A stretch of 64,000 nt of DNA from Amycolatopsis keratiniphila subsp. keratiniphila (lineage in GTDB: Bacteria; Actinomycetota; Actinomycetes; Mycobacteriales; Pseudonocardiaceae), in NCBI RefSeq assembly GCF_001620365.2, contig NZ_LQMT02000030.1, positions 122,294 through 186,293 on the forward strand, in the 5' to 3' direction. Numbering within the stretch: position 1 is the stretch's first letter; the number at the start of each line of letters is the position of its first letter. Under the pieces are notes generated by a model. It was not told where the DNA came from. It searched no databases and was given only the letters and a program-made list of their open reading frames with translations. Positions 7,705 through 15,787 of this stretch are shown here, piece after piece. The translations under genes and the position numbers were made by a program.

Positions 7705-8518
7705 CTGCACCGCCGAACTGGCGAAACTCGTCCGGCGCCCGGCGAACTGGTTCATGCTGGGGATCGCCGTCGCGCTCGGCCTGACGTTCACCTATCTGCT
7801 GCCGCTCGCGGGTGCGGCGGGCTCGTCGAGCGGGGCCCCCGGTACGGATCGCGGGCTGGCCGCGACCCTGCCGTCGAACCTGGTCGGCAACGCGATCGGC
7901 GGGCTGCCGGTGTTCCTCGGGGCGATCCTGCTCGTGCTCGGGGTGCTGGCCGTCGGCACCGAATACGGCTGGAGCACGTGGAAGACCGTGCTGACACAAG
8001 GACCTTCGCGGCTGACCGTCTACAGTGGAAAGTTGTTCGCACTGACCGTCGCTTCGCTGACCGTCGTGCTGACGAGCTTCGCGACCGGCGCGACCACCAG
8101 CGCGCTCATCGCCTCTTCGGAAGGCGAGCCGATGAACTGGCCGTCGTTCGGATCGCTGCTGACGGGGATCGGCGCCGGCTGGCTCATCGCGATGACGTGG
8201 GCGGCACTCGGCGCGGCGCTCGCCATCGCGATGCGCGGGGTCGCGCTGCCGATCGGGCTCGGCCTGGTGTGGCTGCTGGTGGTGCAGAACCTGCTGTTCG
8301 GGGTCGCGGCCCCGCTGGTGGACTGGGTCGCCACGCTCCAGCTGGCGCTGCCGGGAGCCAACGCCGGTTCGCTGGCGGCGTCGCTCGGTGCTTCGGGCGC
8401 GACGCCGGGAGTCGGGGAACTCGTCGGCGCCTCGCAGGCGACGCTGGTGGTGGCCGGCTACCTGGTCGTCTTCGCCGGTGTCGGCGGCTGGCTGCTGCGG
8501 CGCCGGGATGTCCTCTGA
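7694..8518 (+). CDS. ABC exporter permease
   Basis: A 274-residue membrane protein with about six transmembrane helices and the topology of ABC-2 permeases: a short cytoplasmic N terminus (AELAKLVRRPANW), the first helix at residues 20-38, and the conserved GTEYGWSTWKTVLTQGPSR loop typical of this subfamily. GGAG lies ahead of ATG 7694, inside the end of the ATPase gene, so the two are translationally coupled and make one transporter. The transcription unit ends at the 47-bp R2 hairpin a few bases downstream. The exported compound cannot be predicted; no biosynthetic genes adjoin. Confidence 0.88.
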   Translation: MWGSCTAELAKLVRRPANWFMLGIAVALGLTFTYLLPLAGAAGSSSGAPGTDRGLAATLPSNLVGNAIGGLPVFLGAILLVLGVLAVGTEYGWSTWKTVLTQGPSRLTVYSGKLFALTVASLTVVLTSFATGATTSALIASSEGEPMNWPSFGSLLTGIGAGWLIAMTWAALGAALAIAMRGVALPIGLGLVWLLVVQNLLFGVAAPLVDWVATLQLALPGANAGSLAASLGASGATPGVGELVGASQATLVVAGYLVVFAGVGGWLLRRRDVL

Positions 8519-8523
8519 AGCGC

Positions 8524-8570
8524 GTGAAGGCCCCCTTCCCTCGGCTGAGCCGAGGGAAGGGGGCCTTCAC
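8524..8570. terminator. R2 hairpin, copy 1
   Basis: Perfect inverted repeat with 21-bp arms (8524-8544 and 8550-8570) around CTGAG, just downstream of the permease stop and shared with the convergent aldo/keto reductase gene. The same 47 bases recur identically at 29239-29285. Confidence 0.85.
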
Positions 8571-8576
8571 GGACGG

Positions 8577-9434
8577 CTAGGCGAGGGCGTCGAGGTCCGC
8601 CAGGACGTCGGCGGGCAGTTCGAGGTCCGCCGCGGCGACGTTCTCCCGCAGGTGCGCGGGCGACGACGTGCCCGGGATCAGCAGGATGTTCGGCGACCGC
8701 TGGAGCAGCCACGCGAGCGCGACCTGCATCGGCGTCGCGCCGACCCGGCGGGCGCAGTCGTCGAGCACGCCCGATTGCAGCGGCGTGAACCCGCCGAGCG
8801 GGAAGTAGGGCACGAACGGGATGTTGATGGCCGCGAGGGCGTCGAGGAGCCCGTCGTTGGCGCGGTTCGCGACGTTGTACTCGTTCTGCACGCAGACGAC
8901 CGGCGCGATGGCGCGCGCTTCCTTGACCTGCTCCGCCGAGACGTGGCTCAGGCCGAGGTGCCGGATCAGGCCCTGCTGCTGAAGCTCGGCGAGCACCTCG
9001 AACGGCTCCTTGATCGAGACCGGGATCGGGAAGACGCCGTGCTCCCCCGCGAGCCGCAGGTTGACCACGTCGAGGACGTCGAGGCCGAGGTTGCGCAGGT
9101 TGTCGTGGACCGCGGAGGTCAGCTCCTCGCGCGAGAGCGCCGACGGCCAGCCCTTGTCCGGAGACCGCTTCGCGCCGACCTTCGTGACGATGTGCAGCTC
9201 GTCCGGGTACGGGTGCAGGGCCTCGCGGATCAGCTCGTTGGTCGTGTGCGGACCGTAGAAGTCGCTCGTGTCGATATGGGTGACGCCCAGCTCGACCGCC
9301 TCGCGGAGGACGGCGATCGCGGCGTCGCGGTCGCTCGGCGGGCCCCAGATGCCGGGGCCGGACAGCCGCATGGCGCCGTAGCCCATCCGGCTCACGGTGA
9401 GATCGCCGAGGGTGAGGGTGCCGCCTGGGCTCAT
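8577..9434 (-). CDS. Aldo/keto reductase
   Basis: A 285-residue TIM-barrel oxidoreductase. The catalytic tetrad is visible as Asp in THIDTSDFYG, Tyr in the same segment, Lys in IVTKVG; the His position falls at VVNLRLAG, where Asn replaces the usual His, as in many AKR subfamilies that act on unusual carbonyls. NADPH-binding residues lie in IPGTSSPAHLRENVAA near the C terminus. It would reduce an aldehyde or ketone with NAD(P)H; the substrate is not predictable. A TetR regulator gene lies immediately upstream in the same direction, across a short gap that holds an R1 repeat, and may control it. Confidence 0.9.
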   Translation of the reverse strand: MSPGGTLTLGDLTVSRMGYGAMRLSGPGIWGPPSDRDAAIAVLREAVELGVTHIDTSDFYGPHTTNELIREALHPYPDELHIVTKVGAKRSPDKGWPSALSREELTSAVHDNLRNLGLDVLDVVNLRLAGEHGVFPIPVSIKEPFEVLAELQQQGLIRHLGLSHVSAEQVKEARAIAPVVCVQNEYNVANRANDGLLDALAAINIPFVPYFPLGGFTPLQSGVLDDCARRVGATPMQVALAWLLQRSPNILLIPGTSSPAHLRENVAAADLELPADVLADLDALA

Positions 9435-9502
9435 GATCGCTCCTTGTGCAAGTGGGTTCCGCTCACCTTATGCAGGGTCTCCTCGCCCGGCGCGTGCGGG
9501 AA

Positions 9503-9528
9503 GGGAGCAAGGGACCTTTGCTACCACT
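9503..9528 (+). repeat. R1 repeat (contains TetR stop codon)
   Basis: Near-palindromic 26-base element with core AGCAAGGGACCTTTGCT. The TAG stop of the minus-strand TetR gene (9521-9523) lies inside it. The orientation is opposite to most gene-end copies. Confidence 0.9.
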
Positions 9529-10189
9529 CGGGCCGCTGACCTGCGCGAACAGCCAGGCCGACCAGCTGGTTCGCCAGCCCTTCGGTCAGGCCGTGGACGA
9601 ACATCGCCTGGCCGTCGGGCGCTCCGCGTTCGGCCAGGACCGTCGCCACGGCCTCGCCCGGGTTCGCGTAGGGCCACAGTCCCGCGACGAGGATGAAGAC
9701 CGCCTTCGCGAAGTACCCGCCCGCTTCGGCGTCCAGCGTCACTCGAGCCCGAACGATTCCCTCGAGCCGTTCGGTCCGTTCAGCGGCCCGCGTCTTGAAC
9801 GCCCGCGCGGTCTCCACGGAGATGTTGCGTTCCAGTACCGCGGCCATCGTGCTGATCAGCTCGCACAGCAGGCGCTGCCGCGAGATCGACGTCGCGATGA
9901 CGCTCGCGACTCGCTCGTAGCCGGGACCGTCGAGGGCGGTCAGCTCGCCTTCGAGTTCATCGAGCCACGAGACCCAGGCCGAGTCCAGGACCTCCAGGAA
10001 GATCGCCTCCCGGCTGTCGAAGTACCGCAGCACGTTCGACTTCGCCAGGCCCACCCGATCGCTCAGTTCCCGCAGGCTGATGCGGGAGACGGGCCGCTCG
10101 GCCAGGAGTTCGCGCGCCACTCCGAGGATCGCCGCGCGCCGGGCCTCGACCTGTTCCGGCCGCCGTGCGCGCTGGAAGTCGGGTGCCAC
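9521..10189 (-). CDS. TetR-family transcriptional regulator
   Basis: A 222-residue repressor. The N-terminal helix-turn-helix is clear: ILGVARELLAERPVSRISLRELSDRVGLAKSNVLRYFDSREAIFLEVL, residues about 20-70. The C-terminal ligand-binding domain is divergent. It lies upstream of the aldo/keto reductase gene in the same orientation and separated by about 90 bp, so that gene is a plausible target. The reading frame ends within an R1 repeat, so the last residues (RPEW) are encoded by repeat sequence. No operator could be picked out at its own promoter. Confidence 0.88.
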   Translation of the reverse strand: MAPDFQRARRPEQVEARRAAILGVARELLAERPVSRISLRELSDRVGLAKSNVLRYFDSREAIFLEVLDSAWVSWLDELEGELTALDGPGYERVASVIATSISRQRLLCELISTMAAVLERNISVETARAFKTRAAERTERLEGIVRARVTLDAEAGGYFAKAVFILVAGLWPYANPGEAVATVLAERGAPDGQAMFVHGLTEGLANQLVGLAVRAGQRPEW

Positions 10190-10219
10190 GCGGCGTCACG
10201 GTACCAGACCACCCGGCTG

Positions 10220-10633
10220 TTATTCGGCGTTCGCGGCCCTCCGCGCCTGCACCCGCTTGTAGCTCCAGATCAGCAACGCGAACAGGATGAGCCCGGAAAG
10301 GATCAGGCTCGACCCGGTGCTCCAGCCGCCGAGGGGCAACCCCGGCACGAGTCCCCAGACGACCCCCGCGGCCAGCAGCCCGAGCCCCGCGAGCACCGAA
10401 CCCGCGATGCGCAGCGGAGACGAAACGCTGTCCTCGGCCGCCTTCATCGCCCTGTCGCGGATCGGATCGACGTACTTCTCCACGGCGGGGAACTCCGAGG
10501 CCAGCACGAGCAGACCCGCGAGCACCAGCAGCAACCCGGGCCCTGGCAGCACGAGCAGCGCGATCCCGACCAGCAGGAGAATGAGGCCCGCGATCAGGAT
10601 CAACACCTGCTTCACGGGTTTTCCGATGCCCAC
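10220..10633 (-). CDS. Small membrane protein of the PGPGW/TIGR02611 type
   Basis: A 137-residue protein with two closely spaced N-terminal transmembrane segments around the motif LLVLPGPGLLLVLAGLLVLASEF, a basic amphipathic cytoplasmic segment, and two further helices at the C terminus (SVLAGLGLLAAGVVWGLVPG and SLILSGLILFALLIW). This matches the actinobacterial putative transmembrane protein family named after its PGPG motif, whose role is unknown. The GTG start at 10633 has GGCGAGGAGAC eight bases upstream. It ends 30 bp before the TetR gene in the same orientation. The gene diverges from the YciI-like gene. Confidence 0.75.
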   Translation of the reverse strand: MGIGKPVKQVLILIAGLILLLVGIALLVLPGPGLLLVLAGLLVLASEFPAVEKYVDPIRDRAMKAAEDSVSSPLRIAGSVLAGLGLLAAGVVWGLVPGLPLGGWSTGSSLILSGLILFALLIWSYKRVQARRAANAE

Positions 10634-10761
10634 CGTCGTCTCCTCGCCGTCGTCCGTTCCCTCGATTGTGCCGGTCGGGACGGGAAAGCGCTGGTCCTGA
10701 TGGTCTGTTTCGGAGGAGACCGTTCGTCGGGGTGATGAACTGTACGACCTGAGGAGGACCG

Positions 10762-11103
10762 ATGCGCTACATGTTGCTGATCTGCGGGACGCCGTTCCCC
10801 GGTGCGGACGACTGCGATGACCCGCTGGACGAACGGACCCAGGAATGGGTCGACGAGATGACCGCGCGCGGGGTGCGGCTGTCCGGCAGCAGGCTCCGGT
10901 CGGCTGCCACCGCGACCACCGTGCGCCACCGCGACGGCGAACTGCTCGTCTCGGACGGGCCGTTCGCGGAGACGAAGGAACAGATCCTCGGCTACGACCT
11001 GATCGAGTGCGCCGATCTCGACGAGGCGATCGAGGTCGTGTCGAAGCATCCGGTCTCGAAGTTCGCGACCGTCGAGATCCGGCCGGTCTGGCCGACCCCT
11101 TGA
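10762..11103 (+). CDS. YciI-like (DGPF domain) protein
   Basis: A 113-residue protein of the dimeric alpha-beta barrel YCII superfamily. The start MRYMLLI and the hallmark SDGPFAETKEQILGYDLIE (residues 63-81) are diagnostic of the DGPF group, which in actinobacteria usually accompanies an ECF sigma factor of the SigJ/ECF41-like type. No sigma factor gene is adjacent here. GAGGAGG lies seven bases before ATG. The last bases of the gene are partly repeated about 90 bp downstream. An enzymatic or binding role is unknown. Confidence 0.85.
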   Translation: MRYMLLICGTPFPGADDCDDPLDERTQEWVDEMTARGVRLSGSRLRSAATATTVRHRDGELLVSDGPFAETKEQILGYDLIECADLDEAIEVVSKHPVSKFATVEIRPVWPTP

Positions 11104-11245
11104 ACGCGCCTCGTAAGCGGCAAGGACGGCCGTCCGATGTCATCGAACTCCGAGACCCGCGCGCCCTTCGACGAACGGCCGATCTGGCCGCCCCCTGAAT
11201 GCGCCTCGTGTCGTGGCCGGCGAGTGTGGGGGTCACCGCGAGTAA

Positions 11246-11294
11246 GGGGTGTGTGGATATAGGGACGTTGAATGTCCCTATATCCACACACCCC
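11246..11294. repeat. R3a hairpin, locus 1
   Basis: 21-bp perfect inverted repeat (arms 11246-11266 and 11274-11294) with loop GTTGAAT; arm core GTGTGTGGATATAGGGAC. A close relative lies at 29057-29099. Confidence 0.88.
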
Positions 11295-11320
11295 CTCGTA
11301 ACCGGACCGATCACGGAGGG

Positions 11321-11365
11321 ACTGTGTGGATTTCTGGTCATCCAACGCCCCAATATCCACACAGT
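11321..11365. repeat. R3b hairpin, locus 1
   Basis: 11-bp perfect arms (11321-11331, 11355-11365) around a loop containing GGTCATCCAACGCC. The reverse complement of the same loop occurs in the hairpin at 29127-29174, which also follows an R3a copy. Confidence 0.82.
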
Positions 11366-11405
11366 CGGCTCCCTGAACGTGCCTCGCCACTCACGAGAGC
11401 TCACG

Positions 11406-11429
11406 AGAGCAAAGGTCCCTTGCTCACCC
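11406..11429 (-). repeat. R1 repeat (contains flavin reductase stop codon)
   Basis: Core AGCAAAGGTCCCTTGCT on the plus strand. The TGA stop of the minus-strand flavin reductase gene (11424-11426) is inside the element, and the transcript would carry the G-U paired form. Confidence 0.88.
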
Positions 11430-12005
11430 ACCGGCCAACAGCTGCTCGAACGGCACGAACCCGCTCTCCGGAGCTCCAGCGGGCGAGTCCGAAGACAGCC
11501 GCGAGGCGAGTTCCCGCCCAGCCCGCGACGCCCGTTTGTCGAGGTCGCCCGGAGAAGCCCAGTCCGACGAAGCCGCGTACACCGCCGTCGCGACCGGCTC
11601 GGCGCGAAGATAGGCGAAGAGCGGACGAAGCGCGAAGTCGAGCACCAGCGAGTGCCGTTCGGTCCCACCGGTGGCACCGATCAGCACCGGCTTACCGTCG
11701 AGCGCCTTCTGGTCCAGCACGTCGAAGAACGACTTGAACAGTCCGCTGTACGACGCGGTGAACACCGGCGTGACGGCGATCAGGGCGTCCGCGGTGGTCA
11801 CCGTGTCGATGGCCGCCCGCAGGGCCGGGGAAGGGAACCCGGTCAGCATGTTCTTCGTGACGTCGACGGCCAGGTCGCGGAGTTCGATCACCTCGATCTT
11901 CACCTCCGGCAGCGCGACGGAAACCGCCGCGGCGAGCTTGTCGGCGAGCAACCGCGTCGAGGACGGCTGGCTCAAACCGGCGGTGACGACAGCGATCGTG
12001 GTCAT
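11424..12005 (-). CDS. NAD(P)H-dependent FMN reductase (CE1759 family)
   Basis: A 193-residue flavodoxin-fold reductase. The phosphate-binding start is TAGLSQPSSTRLLADKL, and the conserved TPVFTASYSGLFKSFFDVLD loop (residues about 80-97) binds FMN. Together with the preceding luciferase-like monooxygenase it matches the CE1758/CE1759 two-component pair, in which the reductase supplies reduced FMN. The start ATG overlaps the monooxygenase stop as ATGA, with GGAGG nine bases before, so translation is coupled. The reading frame closes inside an R1 repeat. The physiological substrate of the pair is unknown. Confidence 0.88.
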   Translation of the reverse strand: MTTIAVVTAGLSQPSSTRLLADKLAAAVSVALPEVKIEVIELRDLAVDVTKNMLTGFPSPALRAAIDTVTTADALIAVTPVFTASYSGLFKSFFDVLDQKALDGKPVLIGATGGTERHSLVLDFALRPLFAYLRAEPVATAVYAASSDWASPGDLDKRASRAGRELASRLSSDSPAGAPESGFVPFEQLLAGG

Positions 12006-13075
12006 GCCAGGACCTCCAAACGAGAAGCGTGCGTAGGGGCTTCCGGCACGTGCGCCGGCCGAAGCGAGTCGAGTTCCTTGCGCAGCACCGGGATCACGTG
12101 CTCGCCCAGCAGGTCGAGCTGTTCCAGCACGGTCTTCAGCGGCAAGCCGGCGTGGTCCATCAGGAACAGCTGGCGCTGGTAGTCGCCGAAGTGCTCGCGG
12201 AAGGTCAGCGTCTTGTCGATCACCTCTTGCGGGCTGCCGACGGTCAGCGGCGTCTGCTCGGTGAACTCCTCCAGCGACGGCCCGTGCCCGTACACCGGCG
12301 CGTTGTCGAAGTACGGCCGGAACTCCCGCACCGCGTCCTGCGACTTGGGCCGCAGGAACACCTGTCCGCCCAGCCCGACGATGGCCTGGTCCGCCTTGCC
12401 GTGCCCGTAGTGCTCGTACCGCTCGCGGTAGAGGTTGATCAACGCCTGGAAGTGCTCCTTCGGCCAGAAGATGTGGTTCGCGAAGAACCCGTCGCCGTAG
12501 TAGGCGGCCTGTTCCGCGATCTCCGGGCTGCGGATCGAGCCGTGCCAGACGAACGGCGGGACACCGTCGAGCGGCCGCGGCGTCGAGGTGAACTCCTGCA
12601 GCGGTGTCCGGAACTTGCCGGACCAGCTGACCACGTCCTCGCGCCACAACCGGTGCAGCAGGTGGTAGTTCTCGATGGCGAGCGGGATCCCCTGCCGGAT
12701 GTCCTGCCCGAACCACGGGTACACCGGGCCGGTGTTGCCGCGTCCCATCATCAGGTCGACGCGGCCGTCGGCGAGGTGCTGCAGCATCGCGAAGTCCTCG
12801 GCGATCTTCACCGGGTCGTTCGTGGTGATCAGCGTGGTCGAGGTGGAAAGGATGATCTTCGACGTCTGCGCGGCGATGTAGCCGAGCATCGTCGTCGGCG
12901 ACGAAGGCACGAAGGGCGGGTTGTGGTGCTCGCCGGTCGCGAAGACGTCGAGGCCGACCTCTTCGGCCTTGAGCGCGATCCGCACCATCGCCTTGATCCG
13001 CTCGTACTCGCTGGGCGCCTCCCCGGTGGTCGGGTCGGTCGTCACATCGCCCACCGTGAAGATTCCGAACTGCAT
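12002..13075 (-). CDS. Luciferase-like flavin monooxygenase (CE1758 family)
   Basis: A 357-residue TIM-barrel flavin-dependent monooxygenase. Features typical of the LLM class include GEHHNPPF (residues about 48-55), the Thr-rich strand ILSTSTTLITTNDPVKIAEDFAMLQHLADGRVDLMMGRGN, and the C-terminal QLFLMDHAGLPL segment. It uses FMNH2 made by the reductase encoded directly downstream, with which it overlaps by four bases. It would oxidise an organic substrate using O2. GGGAGCAGG precedes ATG 13075. A short palindrome TTGAGCGTTCAA lies about 30 bp upstream and resembles MarR-type operators, but no MarR gene is adjacent. Confidence 0.9.
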   Translation of the reverse strand: MQFGIFTVGDVTTDPTTGEAPSEYERIKAMVRIALKAEEVGLDVFATGEHHNPPFVPSSPTTMLGYIAAQTSKIILSTSTTLITTNDPVKIAEDFAMLQHLADGRVDLMMGRGNTGPVYPWFGQDIRQGIPLAIENYHLLHRLWREDVVSWSGKFRTPLQEFTSTPRPLDGVPPFVWHGSIRSPEIAEQAAYYGDGFFANHIFWPKEHFQALINLYRERYEHYGHGKADQAIVGLGGQVFLRPKSQDAVREFRPYFDNAPVYGHGPSLEEFTEQTPLTVGSPQEVIDKTLTFREHFGDYQRQLFLMDHAGLPLKTVLEQLDLLGEHVIPVLRKELDSLRPAHVPEAPTHASRLEVLA

Positions 13076-13104
13076 GACCTGCTCCCTAGGCCGGGGTTAC
13101 GTTG

Positions 13105-13118
13105 CTTGAGCGTTCAAC
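13105..13118. promoter_or_regulatory. Possible MarR-type operator
   Basis: CTTGAGCGTTCAAC contains TTGA-N4-TCAA arms, similar to MarR-family sites at flavin reductase/monooxygenase genes. It sits between the divergent LLM monooxygenase and GH76 genes. Short arms make chance occurrence quite possible. Confidence 0.35.
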
Positions 13119-13210
13119 TTCACGCACGCAAGAAGTATTCCAGACCATCGACGCGGGCTGAAAGGGTGACTTGATCGGCCCGAAAAGTGACCGCCCCCAC
13201 ACTCGAATCC

Positions 13211-14632
13211 ATGTGGCTCACCTCCCTGCTTGTGACAACGTTGACATTCGCTCTCACGCCGGCCACCACTCCCGAACCCACCGTCGCGGCGACGATCTGC
13301 GCCAAGTACTGCGACAGCCGCGACCCCGCCTTGGCCGTCGGCGAAAGAAGACCCGGCACGGCCTCCGTATGGGGCCGCGCCATCACGCTTCACCTCTCCG
13401 ACGGCGACAACATGGGCTGGGGCAGCATCGGCAACGGCGACCCCGGCGACGAAGTCTGGCTCGACCGCTCCTTCGACGGCGGCCGCACGTGGGCGGGCGA
13501 CAGCCGGATCGGCGACACGAAGATCCCGGCCGGTCAACGCGGCTGGCGAACCCTGATGTTCAACGTCGACGACCCCGCCACCCACCGCTTCGGCGCCCTG
13601 CGCGCCTGCGGGAAGGCGGGCAACCGGCCGGAAATCGCCTGCACGGCTTGGTTCCGCACCACGGTCGCAGCCAAGGACCGCACGGAGGCCGCGGCCACCG
13701 CGCTCATGCAGTTCTACGACGACGGCACCGGGCTCTGGCAGACCACGGGCTGGTGGAACTCGGCGAACGCGCTCACCGCGATCCTCGACTACAGCACGCG
13801 AACCGGCTCACAGAACTACCGCTACGCCATCGGCAACACCTTCGACCGCAACCGCGGCAACAATTTCACCAACGAATACATCGACGACACCGGCTGGTGG
13901 GCGCTCGCCTGGATCCGGGCCTACGACCTCACGAAGGATCGCCGCTATCTCGACACCGCCGTCATCGCGGCGGACTACATGTACTCCTACCGCGACGGCA
14001 CCTGCGGCGGCGGGCTCTGGTGGTCGACGGCGAAGACGTACAAGAACGCCGTCACCAACGAGCTGTACGTCAAGGTGGCCGCCTCACTGCACAACCGGCT
14101 CCCCGGCGACACCCGCCAGCTGGCGCGGGCACGCGAGGTCTGGGACTGGTTCCGCGCGAGCGGCATGATCAACGGGAGTTCCCTGATCAACGACGGCCTG
14201 AACGCCTCCTGCGCCAACAACGGCCAGGCCGTCTGGAGCTACAACCAGGGAATCGTCCTCGGCGCGCTGGTCGAACTGCGGCGCGCGACCGGTGACGCCG
14301 CCCTGCTCACCACGGCCCGGCGGCTCGCGGACGCCTCCACCACCACGTCGCTCCTGCACGCGAACGGGATCCTGCGCGACCCGTGCGAATCCGGTGACTG
14401 CGGCGCCGACGGGCCGTCGTTCAAGGGCGCGTACGCCAGGGGGCTCGGCGAGCTGGACCGGGCGCTGGCGGGCAGGCCGTACCGCGCTTACCTGACGCGC
14501 CAAGCGAACGCGACGATCACGAACAACCGCACGTCGCTCGACCAGCACGGCCTGCGCTGGGCGGGGCCGGTCGACAAGATCGACGCGGCCCGTCAGCACA
14601 GCGCGCTGGAGGTCCTCACGGCAGCTCTTTGA
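13211..14632 (+). CDS. Secreted glycoside hydrolase family 76 protein
   Basis: A 473-residue extracellular enzyme with an N-terminal signal peptide (MWLTSLLVTTLTFALTPA). The alpha/alpha-barrel GH76 domain carries the catalytic Asp pair in NEYIDDTGWWALAW, with further family marks NNFTNEY, DGTCGGGLWWS and NNGQAVWSYNQGIVLGAL. GH76 enzymes are endo-alpha-1,6-mannanases active on fungal cell-wall mannan or actinobacterial lipomannan. A roughly 110-residue N-terminal segment (WGRAITLHLSDGDNMGWGS...) precedes the catalytic domain. ATG 13211 was chosen because the upstream GTG 13187 would add residues before the signal peptide. Its last 17 bases overlap the end of the convergent cyclase-like gene. 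Confidence 0.9.
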   Translation: MWLTSLLVTTLTFALTPATTPEPTVAATICAKYCDSRDPALAVGERRPGTASVWGRAITLHLSDGDNMGWGSIGNGDPGDEVWLDRSFDGGRTWAGDSRIGDTKIPAGQRGWRTLMFNVDDPATHRFGALRACGKAGNRPEIACTAWFRTTVAAKDRTEAAATALMQFYDDGTGLWQTTGWWNSANALTAILDYSTRTGSQNYRYAIGNTFDRNRGNNFTNEYIDDTGWWALAWIRAYDLTKDRRYLDTAVIAADYMYSYRDGTCGGGLWWSTAKTYKNAVTNELYVKVAASLHNRLPGDTRQLARAREVWDWFRASGMINGSSLINDGLNASCANNGQAVWSYNQGIVLGALVELRRATGDAALLTTARRLADASTTTSLLHANGILRDPCESGDCGADGPSFKGAYARGLGELDRALAGRPYRAYLTRQANATITNNRTSLDQHGLRWAGPVDKIDAARQHSALEVLTAAL

Positions 14633-15557
14633 GCACCGGATCCGGGACGTGCAGCCAGGCGCGGACCTCGGTCTCCTTCTCGTGCACGAGCACCTGCCGG
14701 TAGCTCATCGTGTCGAGACCGGGGCCGCCCTGGTCCTGGACGTCCTCGTGGAACCGGTCCGACACGAGCACCACCACGGGCGACTCGTCCGGCGCTTCGG
14801 CGAGCGCGTCCCGCAGCACGCGCGAGTCCAGCAGCCGGGCAAGCAGCACCTTCGGCCGCCCCGTCACGCCGTACTCGTCGAGCGCGATCTCGCCGGCGTG
14901 GATCGCCACCCGCACCCGGATCCGTAGACCGGGTTCGGTGACGACGTTGTAGCGGGCCAGTTCCGCGGTCAGCCGGGAAAGCAGCGGATACACCAGCCGG
15001 AACTTCGGGAAATGCGGCGGGACCACGACGATCATGCCGTCCCCGGTGTCGCGCTTCAGGCAGGCGTCCCAGGCGATCCCGCTGGCCTCGAAGGCAGTGG
15101 CGAGGAGGCCGAAGAGCATCCGCCGGACCTGGACGAAGATCTCGCTGCTGCGGCCGACCTGGCCGAAACCGGAGATGTCGATCGAGAACAGCCCGCAGTG
15201 CATGCCGGACTCGACCCACGCCGTCGGCGGCGGATAGAGGATCTTCGTCCGCAACCTGGCGAGGTGGACGCAGGTCACGGTGACGAACAGGATCGTGCCG
15301 AAGAGCCAGGCGAACGAGAGCATCGCCTCCGACTCGCCTTCCGACGCCGCCCGCTCCAGCAAGAACGTCATCGCGACGGCGATGCCGCCGTAGCCGAGCA
15401 CGAACAGCCAGAGGATGCCCCGCCGCAGCCGGATCGCGGCGTGCGCGACCGGGAGCAGCGCGAGCATGCCGAAGGACCCGACGACCACCACGAAATACCA
15501 GAGACTCACGACGCGTTGTGCGGTCGAGACGCGTGTGCGACCGGTTCCGACGGCCAC
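14616..15557 (-). CDS. Membrane-anchored class III nucleotide cyclase-like protein
   Basis: A 313-residue protein with three transmembrane helices in the first 100 residues (VVSLWYFVVVVGSFGMLALLPVAH, GILWLFVLGYGGIAVAMTFLL, MLSFAWLFGTILFVTVTCVHLA) and a cytoplasmic cyclase homology domain. Both metal-binding aspartates are visible (FSIDISGFG and RDTGDGMIVV) as is HAGEIALDEYGVTG. The transition-state Asn of the usual NxAARL motif is replaced: the sequence reads VLLARLLDS. The Arg is kept. It may therefore be a weak or degenerate cyclase. GTG 15557 follows GGGGGG closely; longer starts have no membrane-protein character. It ends inside the convergent GH76 gene. Confidence 0.72.
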   Translation of the reverse strand: MAVGTGRTRVSTAQRVVSLWYFVVVVGSFGMLALLPVAHAAIRLRRGILWLFVLGYGGIAVAMTFLLERAASEGESEAMLSFAWLFGTILFVTVTCVHLARLRTKILYPPPTAWVESGMHCGLFSIDISGFGQVGRSSEIFVQVRRMLFGLLATAFEASGIAWDACLKRDTGDGMIVVVPPHFPKFRLVYPLLSRLTAELARYNVVTEPGLRIRVRVAIHAGEIALDEYGVTGRPKVLLARLLDSRVLRDALAEAPDESPVVVLVSDRFHEDVQDQGGPGLDTMSYRQVLVHEKETEVRAWLHVPDPVLKELP

Positions 15558-15787
15558 CTTGTTCCCCCCGTCACCCTGTGACACCGGAAACGATAACGCC
15601 TCATCCGAGCCCGGTGGAAGCCGCTTTCCCCAGCCGTGACCCGCCCATCGGGACAGGGTGATGCGCCACACCGGGGGCTCGGGAGAACGAAGCTGTCGGA
15701 GGGGGCGGATATCCTCCAGTACGGTGTCGCGTTGAACACCACCTCCACGAGCTAGTTCGCGAGCCACGACTCCAGGAGAAGTACCCA

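Larger units (their letters stand above)
11104..11423. other. Repeat-rich gene-free region
   Basis: No gene is supported. The stretch holds a degenerate copy of the preceding gene's 3' end (about 11174-11207 resembles 11080-11115), two R3 hairpins and an R1 repeat at the far edge. Short open frames here are made of repeat sequence. Confidence 0.75.
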
